DNA from: Blasia pusilla
Taxonomy: Eukaryota > Marchantiophyta > Marchantiopsida > Blasiales
Reading direction: 5' to 3'
Assembly: GCA_050084515.1 (NCBI GenBank)
Contig: CM114271.1
Span: 18,290,001 to 18,354,000, forward strand
DNA: 64,000 nt
Numbering within the stretch: the first letter of the stretch is position 1; the number at the start of each line of letters is the position of its first letter. This document shows positions 22,200 through 32,924 of this stretch, piece after piece. A program made the position numbers and the translations under genes. The notes under the pieces are model-generated. The model made no database searches and had not been told where the DNA came from. It worked only from the letters and a program-made list of their open reading frames with translations.

Positions 22200-24275
22200 G
22201 ACCCTCTCTTCCGGCAGGAACGAAGAAGCGGCGGTGCGTAGCCGTGTGCGTGCTCCTCACACGCGGCCGTTTACGTACGAGGCTTCCTGACGATAAGCGG
22301 ATCCGCAGGAGACTAGCGAACTTGAGAGAAGTCACGGAGACCGTCCGGCGTTCGTTCCCCGATTCCGAACCTACGGAGTACCTACTTCGCAATTTTCTCT
22401 GCCTCCATCGCCACCGGGCAGAACGGAGTTCCAACGACCTATAATGATGACACGTTACAGAGCTTCCAACCACCGACGAGTGCATGCATGCATGCGACTG
22501 CATTACGTGAAATCCTCCACTTCCTGAGCCAGTACCACAGGTGCACGATGGACTTGACAAAACACATACGTATCACGCAGCCTCGTCAATAGAGGAAGGA
22601 GGCCGCGCCGCACGCGTTAAGGGACTCGGGAGAAGGAGAAGGATCTTGTAGTTCCGCGCGGAAAAGAAAAGAGAGCGAGCTGGAGCATCGTCAGAGACGC
22701 ATATTCTTGGACCAAGATAATCAACAGAAAGGAGGAGTTTAGGCACGTTACAGGGCCACGTACATGGGACGAATTTCACTGAAGCGTACACACGTCTCTG
22801 CGCTATCGTATGAAAGGGGCAGAATGTCACTCACTGTCATGCAGTGGCGTAATCACGCTCCCGAATCGAACGTCAGTGTCGGAGGTTGTGTAGTCCGTCA
22901 AGAGTGCCATTCACTGGCAGGACCTTTTAGAGCCACCCAAAGTCGTGCGACCCACGCGGACACCAAGATACTGTAATACTACAGTCCACAGGCAGACGCT
23001 TCAAAACGTTACATGTTGCGCGAAGGTCTTCGGATGACATTCGTCAAGATTGTCATGGCGCCTCCATGATTCTCTTCACGAAACTTCCGATGTTCCGAGG
23101 CTTGACAGTAACTAGTCTACTCGCAGCACAGGGTTTAGTTTGACGTCACTCGAATTGAACCCGTTGACGAAGAGTCCACCGATCGGCGGAGCAGTTGCAT
23201 GTTCTCCACTGAAAATAAAATGTTGATGAATTCCTCCGCGCAGTTTAAGGATCCGCAGGGAATGGTAACAGTATGACCCTCAACACATACAGACGCCGTT
23301 CTGAAAGTAGAAAACCATCCGAGCATATCCGTATCTCTCACTCGACATGCTTGCTTCCAGCCACGCACAAGATGTCCGATGATTAACGCTACCACGCTGT
23401 CCATGCTTGCCGACACTTGCTCTCAAATGACCTTGCTTCACATCTTCCATGAAGGAAAGGTCCGGAGGTGTTGCATTCAACGCCGTGTGCTACCATTGGG
23501 CAGTCCAAGAAAGAGTTAGGTTCTAAACAGGTGGGTTCTTGCTCCACCTGCTTTACCGTATAGATTTATCGTTACGCGTTTGAGTTTGCAACCGCGCTTC
23601 ATCGTGAAAATTCTGGAGTCTTCGTGGAATTACTTTTTCCCCATAGTGTACACCCAAAAGGGAAATATAAACTTTAATAGAAACGAAAAGAGGAAGCTTA
23701 GAGTTGTACTAGGAATAAATCTCTAGGAAGGCTTCATCGCCGCTACAAATGCATCATCGATGAAAATCTGACGGTGAAGGCCACATGGGATGAAAATAGG
23801 AATTAATACGTGCCATCAGGGAATGAACACGGATATCGGACGGCGCGCGGTTGTAGCGAGGGCGGTTCTTCTGTCCGCACATCGCACGACACGTACGGTT
23901 TCCATCTGTTGAGGGTCTCATATCCGTCGATCTCGACCCCGACACACATGGGAATTGGAGCAAGGTTCGGGAGTTTTTTTGGCGGGACGGGGTACATCTT
24001 CGGGAATGTCCAATCGGAAACGGTAATTCCGGTTTTGAGATACAAAATACAAAGGACCTATTCAAACACGGTTTTCGTAAGGCAACTTTTAAATCAATCG
24101 GAAATTCTCAATATTCGTTAGCAATATTCGCAACCCCGGATATCTCTGATCATCGAATTGGAGTTAGAGAGGGAGGGTCCCGTCCTAAAGGATGTTTCTT
24201 TCTAGCCGGCGGAGCACTATTAACAGTTCAGTTAAATGAAACCTTCGGCAAATGAGATGATATGGTGTATGTGGC

Positions 24276-24603
24276 TAAGTGATATTCCTGGTGGTCATGT
24301 TTGTCTTGGGAACTCCCAAGATTTATGCCGATTTGGAATGGTTTACACAAAATCTTATGGAAATGCCCCTCTCGTCTTGATTCGAGGCCTCGACTTCCCA
24401 CGATCCAACTCATTCACCCCGTCAAGTGACTAAGTGATATTCCTCGTGTTCATGTTTGTCTTGGAAACTCCAAAGAAAAACATGACGTTGTGGAATGGTT
24501 TACACCAAATTTTATGGAAACCATTTTGCGTGTAGGAAATGCCCCTCCCGTCTCGATTCAAGCGCGCGACTTCCCACGACCCAACTCATTCACCTGGTCA
24601 AGT
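24276..24603. repeat. Direct tandem duplication (~155-170 bp unit)
   Basis: 24276-24430 and 24431-24603 both run AAGTGATATTCCT(G/C)G…TCATGTTTGTCTTGG…GGAATGGTTTACAC…GAAATGCCCCTC…GACTTCCCACGA…CAACTCATTCACC. Copy 2 has about 18 extra bases in the middle. No coding. Confidence 0.88.
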
Positions 24604-26079
24604 TTGTTAAATGTCCACCACATTTGATTTATGATTTATTTTCAGTTTATCTAGTAGTCCCTTCCTCTCACTTCCCCTTCGGCTTTAAATAAAGCAAGCA
24701 TTTATTTCACACATGCTAGCCTTCGCATTATTTCTCCTAGTTTAATTATTAATTAGTTAGATGATAATCGTGTCCTTATATGAGGTCATGTAATAAATTT
24801 CTAACAAGAAATTTTTTTTCCTTGATTTCATGCTTGTCATGATACTAAGGGCCCAAAAGGATCCCTCTTTAATTATTCATGTTTCAATCTCACTCCTTAC
24901 CGATCCAATACGATCCCTGATTAACACGACCAACGATATTTTTTAGGGAAATCTAGTGACACATGTAGGACATAAGAGCATCTAAAAAATTGCATCCTCC
25001 ATAAGTATAGAAATCATCTTTCATATTATTTCCCATATTACCTTTGATCATTACTTTATTTATCATAAGGTATGTAATTAATCCTAGACTTCAATGTGAA
25101 AAAGTAAGAGTTTGAAGGGAAAAGATGGGAAGTGAATCAGTTTGTTCTAATTGGGATCTAAATAGATCAACAATAATTTTGATCCATGCATAATCCCATA
25201 TCCTTTCATATTTTGATTCCTACATCGTCCATTTGGATCTTGTTGAGCTATATTGATTTCCTTTGCTCTTTCAATCATGGTTTGTCTAGCCTCAACCTAT
25301 AATCTATACATGTATTCTTATTTCTCTACGGGCCATCATCCAAAAAGCTTTGCTTTTTCCATTAGAATGGTTAGTCTTTAATCTCACAAAAGCCCTCTTA
25401 AAAAGTCAATACCTATCTTCAAGAGACAACGCACCATCTTTTGTGGAAGACTATACAAAAAAATCTCATCTTCAAGGTTTTTGTGGCAAATTTCTTCATG
25501 CTCCTTGCGTATCTATATGTAGTTGGATGCTTCATGTTTATTAATGAAGGATAGATCTTTTTGTAGTGTTAAACCTTTGGTTATTGGAGAGGTATAATAC
25601 TCCTTGGGTTATTCAATCCTTTGGCTCACAATTATATTACCACGATAGTCGTAGTATTGCTTGCTTTTATTCCCACAATAATTTGGAATGATCATCCTTG
25701 GACTTTATACTTATGAGGAAGTGGTTTATGACATACTCTTCGCTCTAGATCTTCCTCCATATATATTATTGAAGACTTAGTTATAGTCAAGTTCATTGCA
25801 TACCCGAACTTCTATATTTGGTACTCATAGGAAGTAGGAAAGCTAAATCTTATTTGGTTAGTTAAGTACGATTATCTTAACTAGGATTAGTTAACAATTT
25901 TTTTTTTAACTCGAGACTATAGTTAGGATTAGGGTTAGGTTTGCTTGTACAAACCTTAAATAATTGAGAAAGGGACCAACCTCCACTCATTCTCTCATTG
26001 CAAAATTTTGTTTGCCTTGGTGGTGTGTGAGTGTGAGAGTTGTGTTCCATCAATTATGCTTGTTTAGTATTTTTCTATA
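24604..26079. other. AT-rich DNA, possibly eroded LTR on the plus strand
   Basis: No gene recognised. The final part (about 25900-26079) precedes a primer-binding-site-like motif, so it may be the 3' end of an LTR read in the plus direction. Confidence 0.35.
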
Positions 26080-26091
26080 TGGTATTAGAGC
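26080..26091 (+). other. Primer-binding-site-like motif (initiator Met-tRNA type)
   Basis: TGGTATTAGAGC differs at one base from TGGTATCAGAGC, the usual plant LTR-retrotransposon primer-binding site complementary to the 3' end of initiator tRNA-Met. It would belong to a plus-strand element whose body is missing; immediately to the right lies a gypsy pol remnant coding on the minus strand. Confidence 0.5.
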
Positions 26092-26097
26092 GATAGG

Positions 26098-27650
26098 AGA
26101 ACATCAATTGAAATTCTTGGTATTTGAGGGTGAGAAAGACATTAAGGATGTCTTCCAACTGTTGAATATGTATATCATCGCCAACTATGGAAATTGTAGG
26201 TCTCAATCTCCTAAGTGACCTCTTTACAAGCCATACTTGCATAAACCTCTCTTCATGTCTGGACAACTCTCTCCGCTATTCCATCCAACTCATTGTGATC
26301 TCGCAAAGTAGTACGATGGCGGATCAACGCTTACTCTCATATAAGGCTTGAAACTCCCTGTGAAACTCTTTATGTTCATTCGTCAATGCCTCAACCAATG
26401 CATCATAATGACTCGACACTCAATCTAGGAATGCATATGCTATTCCCTTCCAACCAACTCTATCCACTTTGAGAAGTGCTAGACCATTGCAATATATAAC
26501 AACTATGGCGCTCCATCAAAGGTAAAGGCCTTGCAAAATCTAAACTCCATCATAGCCTAATCCCATGATCGGTAGTAGATGCAAATGTGGAGTCAAAGCA
26601 TTGAAGGATGCTCAAACTCAATCATATACCATGCATCTTGCAACTAACTGATGTATGTTAGTCTGCATGTCTCACCACCAATAATATATATCTCTTCAAG
26701 TTATATGTATGCTTCACTTCAAAGTACCCCAACTTCTTTTGGGGTGTTGCACTAATTGTACTCTCTACGAAGGATGAGGCACTATGCGTACTCTTCGATC
26801 CTTCCAAACTCGTAAGACATATATTCCCTCCCACTCAAAGTGTCAAACTTGTTGTAGTATCTAATCCCTCTCTCAAGCACCCTATATACGTGTGACACAA
26901 CCGATATACATATACTCCAAGACTACCTTAGCCTAGTATATATCTCGACCAAATGTTGCCTTTTCTTTAACCTATGGATCTAAGGACTTTTTATTGAACC
27001 TCACGATAAAAGTCCGAACACAACAACTCTTTATAGCCAACAAACCCAAATAAGCTTACGCGTGCCATCCGTGCACCATCTCCTCCTTACTCTTTCCATG
27101 CCAACGAGCTCAAATCATATCTTTTTGGCTCAGGCATGGGTTACAACTCAACCCATCTACATCTTGGTTAAGCATCCTAGGTTGATATACCATTTGGAAA
27201 TCATACTCTTGCAACCATAGAGCCCACAAGGAGTTGCCAAATAAGTAATATTTGAAATGCGCCATAACTCATACTACAGCCAAACACTCATCCTCAAAAA
27301 GTTTTACTTTGCCATCTATAACATTGTTTGAGCGACTAGCGTAAGCCACCACAAACTCTCTATCCTCATCATCATGTTGGATAAGCATTGCTCCAATCCT
27401 AACATACTCTTATAATTTATACGCAATTGGAAAGGACACCCTCTAATAGGTCTCCTCAATATCTATCCCTAAGCACTTGAAATGCTCTCTCCTACTCATC
27501 CACCTTTTTTAGTAAGGTTAGTGGCTTCGAAATCAAACTAAAAGTCTTTATGTACCATAGATAGAAATTTTCCAATCCCATGAATATGCAAACTCGACTC
27601 ACATCTGTAGGGCAGCCCTTCCACGTACCTCTCTTTCATACCAAAAATCA
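26098..27650 (-). pseudogene. Ty3/gypsy pol remnant, copy B
   Basis: Collinear with 15050-16640 of copy A at nucleotide level (for example ATGTTGAATATGTAT, CCTCTCTT…GGACAACTCTCTCC, CAACCCATC…CATCTTGGTTAAG). It therefore covers integrase through RT on the minus strand. It is about as decayed as copy A and has no long frame. Gag, protease and the N-terminal part of RT are missing between its right end and the adjoining LTR. Confidence 0.65.
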
Positions 27651-27672
27651 GCTAACAAACAACACAAATGAG

Positions 27673-28190
27673 TGGCTTGCTCTCATGAGCCACCAAATGG
27701 GGTTTAAGGTCCTCAATCTACAAAACCAACTAGCCCCCGTATTGTAGAGCCCTCAATTTTTTATTCTCTCCTTGTAAATCAAGATTACTCAAAAATCTTT
27801 CATAAACTCTATCTCCCTCTTATATCAAACCAAACCCACTCTCCTAATGAAATGTTTGGATTACGCACAAGGCAATGAGGACCATATCTCTGTTACCTCA
27901 TGCCAAGAGGTTCAACAAAGAGAGAATGAGCTCCAAAGCTCCCTCTCTTTGGGTATACCCCCTTGCCTCTCCTAAGCTCTCTTCATGGTAATTTGCACTT
28001 GTAGATTATCTCCTTAGCTTTTGACGAGCTATACGGGGTCAAGGGCCATGTCCCAAGGTGAAAATCCAAATATAGTCATAATAGGAAATTACCCATTATA
28101 GTAAATTTTTCTATCTAACTCTAAATGAGCCAAACCGAAGGGGAAATCTGCTCTCTTAAGTTATCCGAGGCCTCAACAGATCACCCTCGA
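27673..28190 (-). repeat. LTR of gypsy copy B (left arm of a long inverted repeat)
   Basis: Matches the LTR at 13900-14390. It lies upstream (minus-strand sense) of the pol fragment, so it is the 5' LTR. Positions 27939-28080 are repeated exactly, in reverse orientation, at 28316-28457; 27673-27699 and about 27873-27938 are also present in the inverted copy. Confidence 0.7.
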
Positions 28191-28315
28191 TCTTTTGACA
28201 CATTAATGGTTTACATTAATGTAAACCATACTCACTGTGTCAATGATCACTCAATTTTATCATTAATGGTTTACATTAATGGTTATCATATGTAAACCAT
28301 TAATAAACCCTTAAA

Positions 28316-28550
28316 TATGACTATATTTGGATTTTCACCTTGGGACATGGCCCTTGACCCCGTATAGCTCGTCAAAAGCTAAGGAGATAATCTACAAGTG
28401 CAAATTACCATGAAGAGAGCTTAGGAGAGGCAAGGGGGTATACCCAAAGAGAGGGAGTTTTGGAGCTCATTCTTTCTTTGTTGAACCTATTGGCATGAGG
28501 TAACATAGATATGGTCCTCATTGCATTTGGTGGCTCATGAGAGCAAGCCA
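28316..28550 (+). repeat. Inverted partial copy of the LTR (right arm)
   Basis: 28316-28457 is the exact reverse complement of 27939-28080 (142 bp, no mismatch by eye). The match continues with a few mismatches to about 28526. It then jumps to the reverse complement of 27673-27699, skipping roughly 173 bp of the left arm at a short AATG overlap. The 235-base spacer (28081-28315) contains several copies of the word ATTAATGGTTTACAT and its complement. Confidence 0.9.
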
Positions 28551-28554
28551 ATGC

Positions 28555-28592
28555 TTATCATATGTAAACCATTAATGGTTTACATATGATAA
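28555..28592. repeat. Perfect 38-bp palindrome
   Basis: TTATCATATGTAAACCATT at 28555-28573 is followed without a loop by its exact reverse complement. The same word occurs in the spacer of the large inverted repeat (28282-28305), so this palindrome and the inverted duplication probably arose together. Confidence 0.9.
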
Positions 28593-28599
28593 CCATTAA

Positions 28600-29215
28600 T
28601 TTTATTTTTTTCAACGATGATTTATCAAAGATTTTTTTTTTATAAATATTCTTTTTGTAGTTTTTTTTCCTTATCCTCTTCCAAGGGTTGTTCATATAGT
28701 AAAGTGGATATGTAATCATGATGCGTATTGAAATTCCAATATTACCCTCAAAACACGTTTATTTATATTTTTATTGTCAATCCAATATGCATAGTAAAGA
28801 AAATAGTGAGACAACAAGACAAAATAATAATAATAATAATAATTTATCACTTAATTTTTTATTTACGCCTTTGAGAGGGAAAATGTATTCAAATTTTGGA
28901 AGAGGGGAAATTATTTAATTAAAAAAAATAATTAAAATTTTCAAGAAGCACCAACATATTATCTCAAACTAGACGAGTGGGAAGTTATTTCAATTTTCGT
29001 TGAGGAATGAAATATTATTTCAAATTTTACCAAAGAGAGGAATATTATTTTCATAAAATGAATATCCCACCTTCATTTCTTGAGGAATGAAATTATATAA
29101 AAGAATAAGATATGACTACTCCCTTGAAAAACTACATGAATTTAAAAATCATTGAAAAAGTATTTTTCTTTCTAAGTAACTGAAAAAGAACCCTTTTCGT
29201 GTTTTGCAGGGGCAT
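28600..29215. other. AT-rich DNA with an (AAT)n microsatellite
   Basis: A short AAT/AATAAT run lies near 28822-28844. Otherwise A/T-rich with no gene recognised. Confidence 0.6.
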
Positions 29216-30070
29216 GTTTACTGGTACCTCTTATGGCTATAGTGAGGGAACGATGCGGCCAAACTCAAGAAACGAGGAGGCGTGAGGACAGGAACGATAC
29301 AGTAGTAATTCGGCCTAAAAGCTCAAAGCAAGCGCAACGACGCGCTATGGCCCATCCCGAACCAAGAGGACACAGGGCATCGCGAGGACGCGTGTCACCT
29401 GGATTCAGGAATCCTGCACCGTCCGCGCCTCGGAACCCGCCATGTGTCATCATCTACCGCAATCCGCCGCTCAACGGACACAGTGCCCTCCCTCTCTCTC
29501 TCTCTCTCTGTGTCCAACTGCATCCTACTCCCTTCATGCGAACTCGCACTCTCAGGACGCGCTCGGGAACAGGAGTTCGCGCACTGGCGCCTATCAACAG
29601 CCGGCTCGTGGACAAACTCGGGTTGGGTTCATCCGGCTCCGCTGCGCCGTCGGATGTTACCAGATCATCTTGCAGAATCTGCCGGTCTGTCAGTCAGGCC
29701 GTGTGATGTGTGTGCTGGGCTGGCACAGAGCCCCCGCCCCCACGGGAAAAGGAAGGAATGCCCGTCACGGATTCCAAACCGAGAGAACGAACCGTTCGTC
29801 CTCGGCCTACGTGACAGCGTCCCAAAGGTCGCACACGATATGGGAGTAATATAAGTGTATGAGGCCGCGACGCCCATTAGCATTGGATAGACACTATACT
29901 ATCCGGTCTCTGCTGCAATAGTTGGAGGACTGGGGCCTCCTCGCTCTGCCAGCGATGCACTCAAGTCGACAAAGGCTCCGCTTTTCCCGGGCGTACATTA
30001 CTCGGCTAGATGTTGGGAAATAGGGACTACGGTGACCGGGACGTCTTCCGGTGATAGCGGTTTCGTATAT
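29216..30070. other. GC-rich island without a recognised gene
   Basis: An abrupt GC-rich block between AT-rich stretches. Overlapping open frames on both strands (29233-29706, 29442-29849, 29444-29854) look like composition artefacts: the products are Arg/Ser/Pro-rich and share no recognisable domain. It contains a CT-rich run at about 29487-29511. It may be promoter or 5' UTR DNA, or part of a transposon. Confidence 0.4.
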
Positions 30071-30699
30071 GACTTTGGAATTAATTAATTAAACTCTTAA
30101 ACTCTGTATTTTCTTCGTCCGTTTCGACGAGGAACCAATCACCCAGGTCATCCAATGAGGACAGCCCGGTAAGAGGTACTAGATTACGTCCCTGATGTCT
30201 TTTCCTATATATTTGCTGAAAAGTGATATACGCTTTGCAATTAAACAAGAAGGGTAAGGAAAAGAAAAATAGCAGAGGTATATCCATACGGAAAGTACAA
30301 GGGGTTGGAGGAGTGAAAAATGAAGGCAAGGAGAAACGCATTTACTGCTAGTGGACCTTAAGATTAGTCTTTCCATTATTGCTAGTGGAATGCACATTGA
30401 GAGATTTTTTTTTGTATTTCATATGAAGTATTTTTTTCCATTTGAAAGTGTATTTTTTAATTACATTATATTATTTTTATTCTCTACTTTTTATAATACT
30501 ATGTATAATTGACCATGAAAAAATATTGATATAAATAAATTTAAAAAAATTATTTTTAAGTTTGACCTTGAAATTTTTTGATAGTCATGATAAAAATAAG
30601 ACAAATAAAAAATTGAAATCTATATAAATCAAATTTTGATGTATAATATAATTCAAGTATTTGTTAAGAAAATGACATGAAAATGATTTGATAACCAAT

Positions 30700-31747
30700 A
30701 ATACCTCTCCATAGAATTGAGACATGACTTCCGCATTAATGTCATCAACATCTCGATTGTTTGGTGTAAGAATTGTTGTACCTCTTAAACACGTGATATC
30801 GCGTCATTTCCATAGATGATGTCAATAAGATCACTTATATTCTTACTCTTGGTCACAATATCATTTAAAAATCATATAAAATCCTTTCCCAAGGGAGATT
30901 CAGAAGGCACATATCCCTCTCCAACCTCCAGTAACCAATTTGCAAAAGGTTGTTGTTGTAAACGTATGTTCACCTCCAAATTTTGAACTCTCATAATTTT
31001 TGTAAGCTTCATTACCCTCACATGAGACCATAAATATGACCTCTTCAATATAGCTTGAATTATTTTTGGACACTGTCCATGACGAACAACAAGTAACACT
31101 TGGCAAAAATCCCCACCAAAGATTACTAATTTGCCACCAAACGGAACATTCCTCAAGTCTTTCGATACCACTCCCATGATATCTTGAAAGGATCGATTTA
31201 CAACCTCAAATGCATAGTGATGAGTCATCGATGCCTCACCCCATATGATAAGCAAAACCCTTTGAATCAAAAAACATACTAATATCTTTTGGTATGTTTT
31301 TTGTAATTTACCTATTAATAACAAAGTTGTGCGCTTTGCTACCTATTAATAGCAAAGCGTGCAGATTTGCTATTAATAGGTAAACTACAAAAAACAAACC
31401 AAAAGATATTAGTATGTTGGGCAAATGTTATATTTACAACATTAAAAGATTTACAAAGTCATAAATTGGTTTAATACTCACTTGCAAGTGGATTTTTCAT
31501 TTATATTAGTTGGAATCTTGAAGCGTAAGTGCGCAGTGCGTCCTCCATTTAACAACAAAGCGGTCATTCCCGAAGAAGCGACAGCTAAAGCTATGCATCC
31601 AACACCTCGTACTCTTGCAAGAAGAAGATTGTATAAAAAGGTTTTTCCTGTTCCGCCCGGCCCGTCAATGAAGAAAAATTTTGAACCAAAAGAAATATCA
31701 CCAGCAATAATGCTATCAAGTTTATTGTGTATAGCATCCCAAATCAA
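30700..31747 (-). pseudogene. Helitron helicase domain (PIF1-like), interrupted
   Basis: The first piece (31747-31478) holds GPGGTGKT, the Walker A P-loop, in the context FFFIDGPGGTGKTFLYN, and then the motif-Ia-like VASSGMTALLL. The second piece (31324-30872) holds LLIIWGEASMTHHYAFE (Walker B; the usual DEA is GEA here) and GGKLVIFGGDFCQVL (motif III). A third piece near 30790-30700 gives ILTPNN-type residues in another frame. Between pieces 1 and 2 sits the foldback insertion at 31274-31416. The D to G change in Walker B would impair ATP hydrolysis even without the breaks. In Helitrons this helicase unwinds DNA during rolling-circle transposition. Confidence 0.82.
31274..31416. mobile_element. 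Foldback/MITE-like insertion inside the helicase frame
   Basis: Left arm 31274-31324 and right arm 31366-31416 are ~51-bp inverted repeats with three or four mismatches (both run CATACTAATATCTTTTGGT… in the inward sense). A second hairpin, CGCTTTGCTA/TAGCAAAGCG, fills the centre. The structure interrupts the helicase frame between Walker A and Walker B. No target-site duplication could be fixed by eye. Confidence 0.75.
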
Positions 31748-31985
31748 CCGTTATCCATCATTCAAATTTTCCTCTCCTAACCTAGCTTGCTCATGCAAAA
31801 GAGTTGATCTTGATCATAGATGAGCTCTTTTGCTTCCAAATACGAGTATGAAGATGAAGCTAGGAAATCTGCTTGAGGCATATCAAAGAAATCGGATAAT
31901 CATTTTCCTTGATCTTGCAAATGGTAGTGGATATCCAATAATGTTGTGTTAGTAATTAAAGCATCTGGAATAAGACAAGGAATCC

Positions 31986-32787
31986 CTATTTTCTGCATAT
32001 AGAAAATGATTTGGGAATAAGTCCAAAAAAGCTGAAAATAAGAATTATTATCATAGAAATAGGAATAGGAATTATCTCACGTTGTTCATATAAGATCTCC
32101 TCCATAAGTGGGATCAAAAATTGACTCCGTAGTTGAGCAGGTCGAGTTGGGGTGTTGTAAGCGAGAATAATAGCAAAGAGTTGACGGAGCGTACGACCTG
32201 TGCGGATTTTTGATGCTTCTTGAAAGCATGAGAGCACTTCCCTATCATCCTTAAGAAGCCCCATTTGAATAGCAGCCTCCTTAAATGTTGGACATAACAC
32301 TCCTTGCACAAATCTCAAGTATTCATACTTAGTTGCGCCTCAAACATGATGAAGCAGCAACCGCAACCAATGTCGTTCTCTTTCACATATCAAAACTTCA
32401 ATGTAATCGCTTAATATACCAAAAATGGAAATAATCAAAAGGATGCTTGAAAATTTACGTAATTTGTAAATACATTATGGAAATTGCAAACACATTTACC
32501 TAGGTGAGTAAGATATAAGCGACCAATGGGATGACCAAAACCATTTCTCCTTTGAATTCTACGAAGGTCCAACGCTAATAGGAAGGAAACTCAATGTATA
32601 GATATTTTTGAGCCTCCAAATCTAACTGATTAGTTGCAAACCATTGTGTAAGAGTTGTCTCCCTATTCTTTTGTAGCATCTTCTCAACATTGTCGTAATC
32701 ATTGAAGAAAGTAGTTTGTAACTCAGGTAGATGAACTGCCAACCTTAGAATACTTGGATTTTCCACATGTAAGCTAAACTTAAACAA
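31986..32787 (-). pseudogene. Helitron linker region between Rep and helicase
   Basis: Two open pieces. 32787-32575 contains HVENPSILRLAVHLPELQ followed by an FFNDYDNVE-type stretch, and 32318-31986 contains FKEAAIQMGLLKDDRE and QLFAIILAYN. Both resemble the segment between the Rep and helicase domains in plant Helitron proteins as I recall it. They lie in register with the flanking domains but in separate frames. Confidence 0.65.
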
Positions 32788-32924
32788 TCTCCAACATGCT
32801 TCGGAGGAAGAAACATATCTATATATATATGATACACAAAATTGATGAACCGAAATTAGTAAAGTGTGATATGTTCTCGAATGTAGACATATTGAAGGAA
32901 TGAAAAAAATTCACAAAAGAGTGA

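Larger units (their letters stand above)
19640..24230. other. GC-richer region with no recognisable gene
   Basis: Base composition rises sharply at about 19640 and falls again near 24200. Many overlapping open frames occur on both strands, as expected for GC-rich DNA, but none shows a domain I recognise. Short words recur across the region: the strings AATCGGAAATTC and CAACCCCGGAT at about 24093-24140 echo TGAATCGGAAATTCC and ATAACCCCGGATC at 18600-18655, so a dispersed repeat may flank it. Could hold a non-coding transcript, promoter DNA or an eroded transposon. Confidence 0.4.

Noticed and set aside
29233-29854. Three overlapping plus-strand frames in a GC-rich island
   Set aside because: All three frames are open together, a sign of low stop density; products are Arg/Ser/Pro-rich with no domain.
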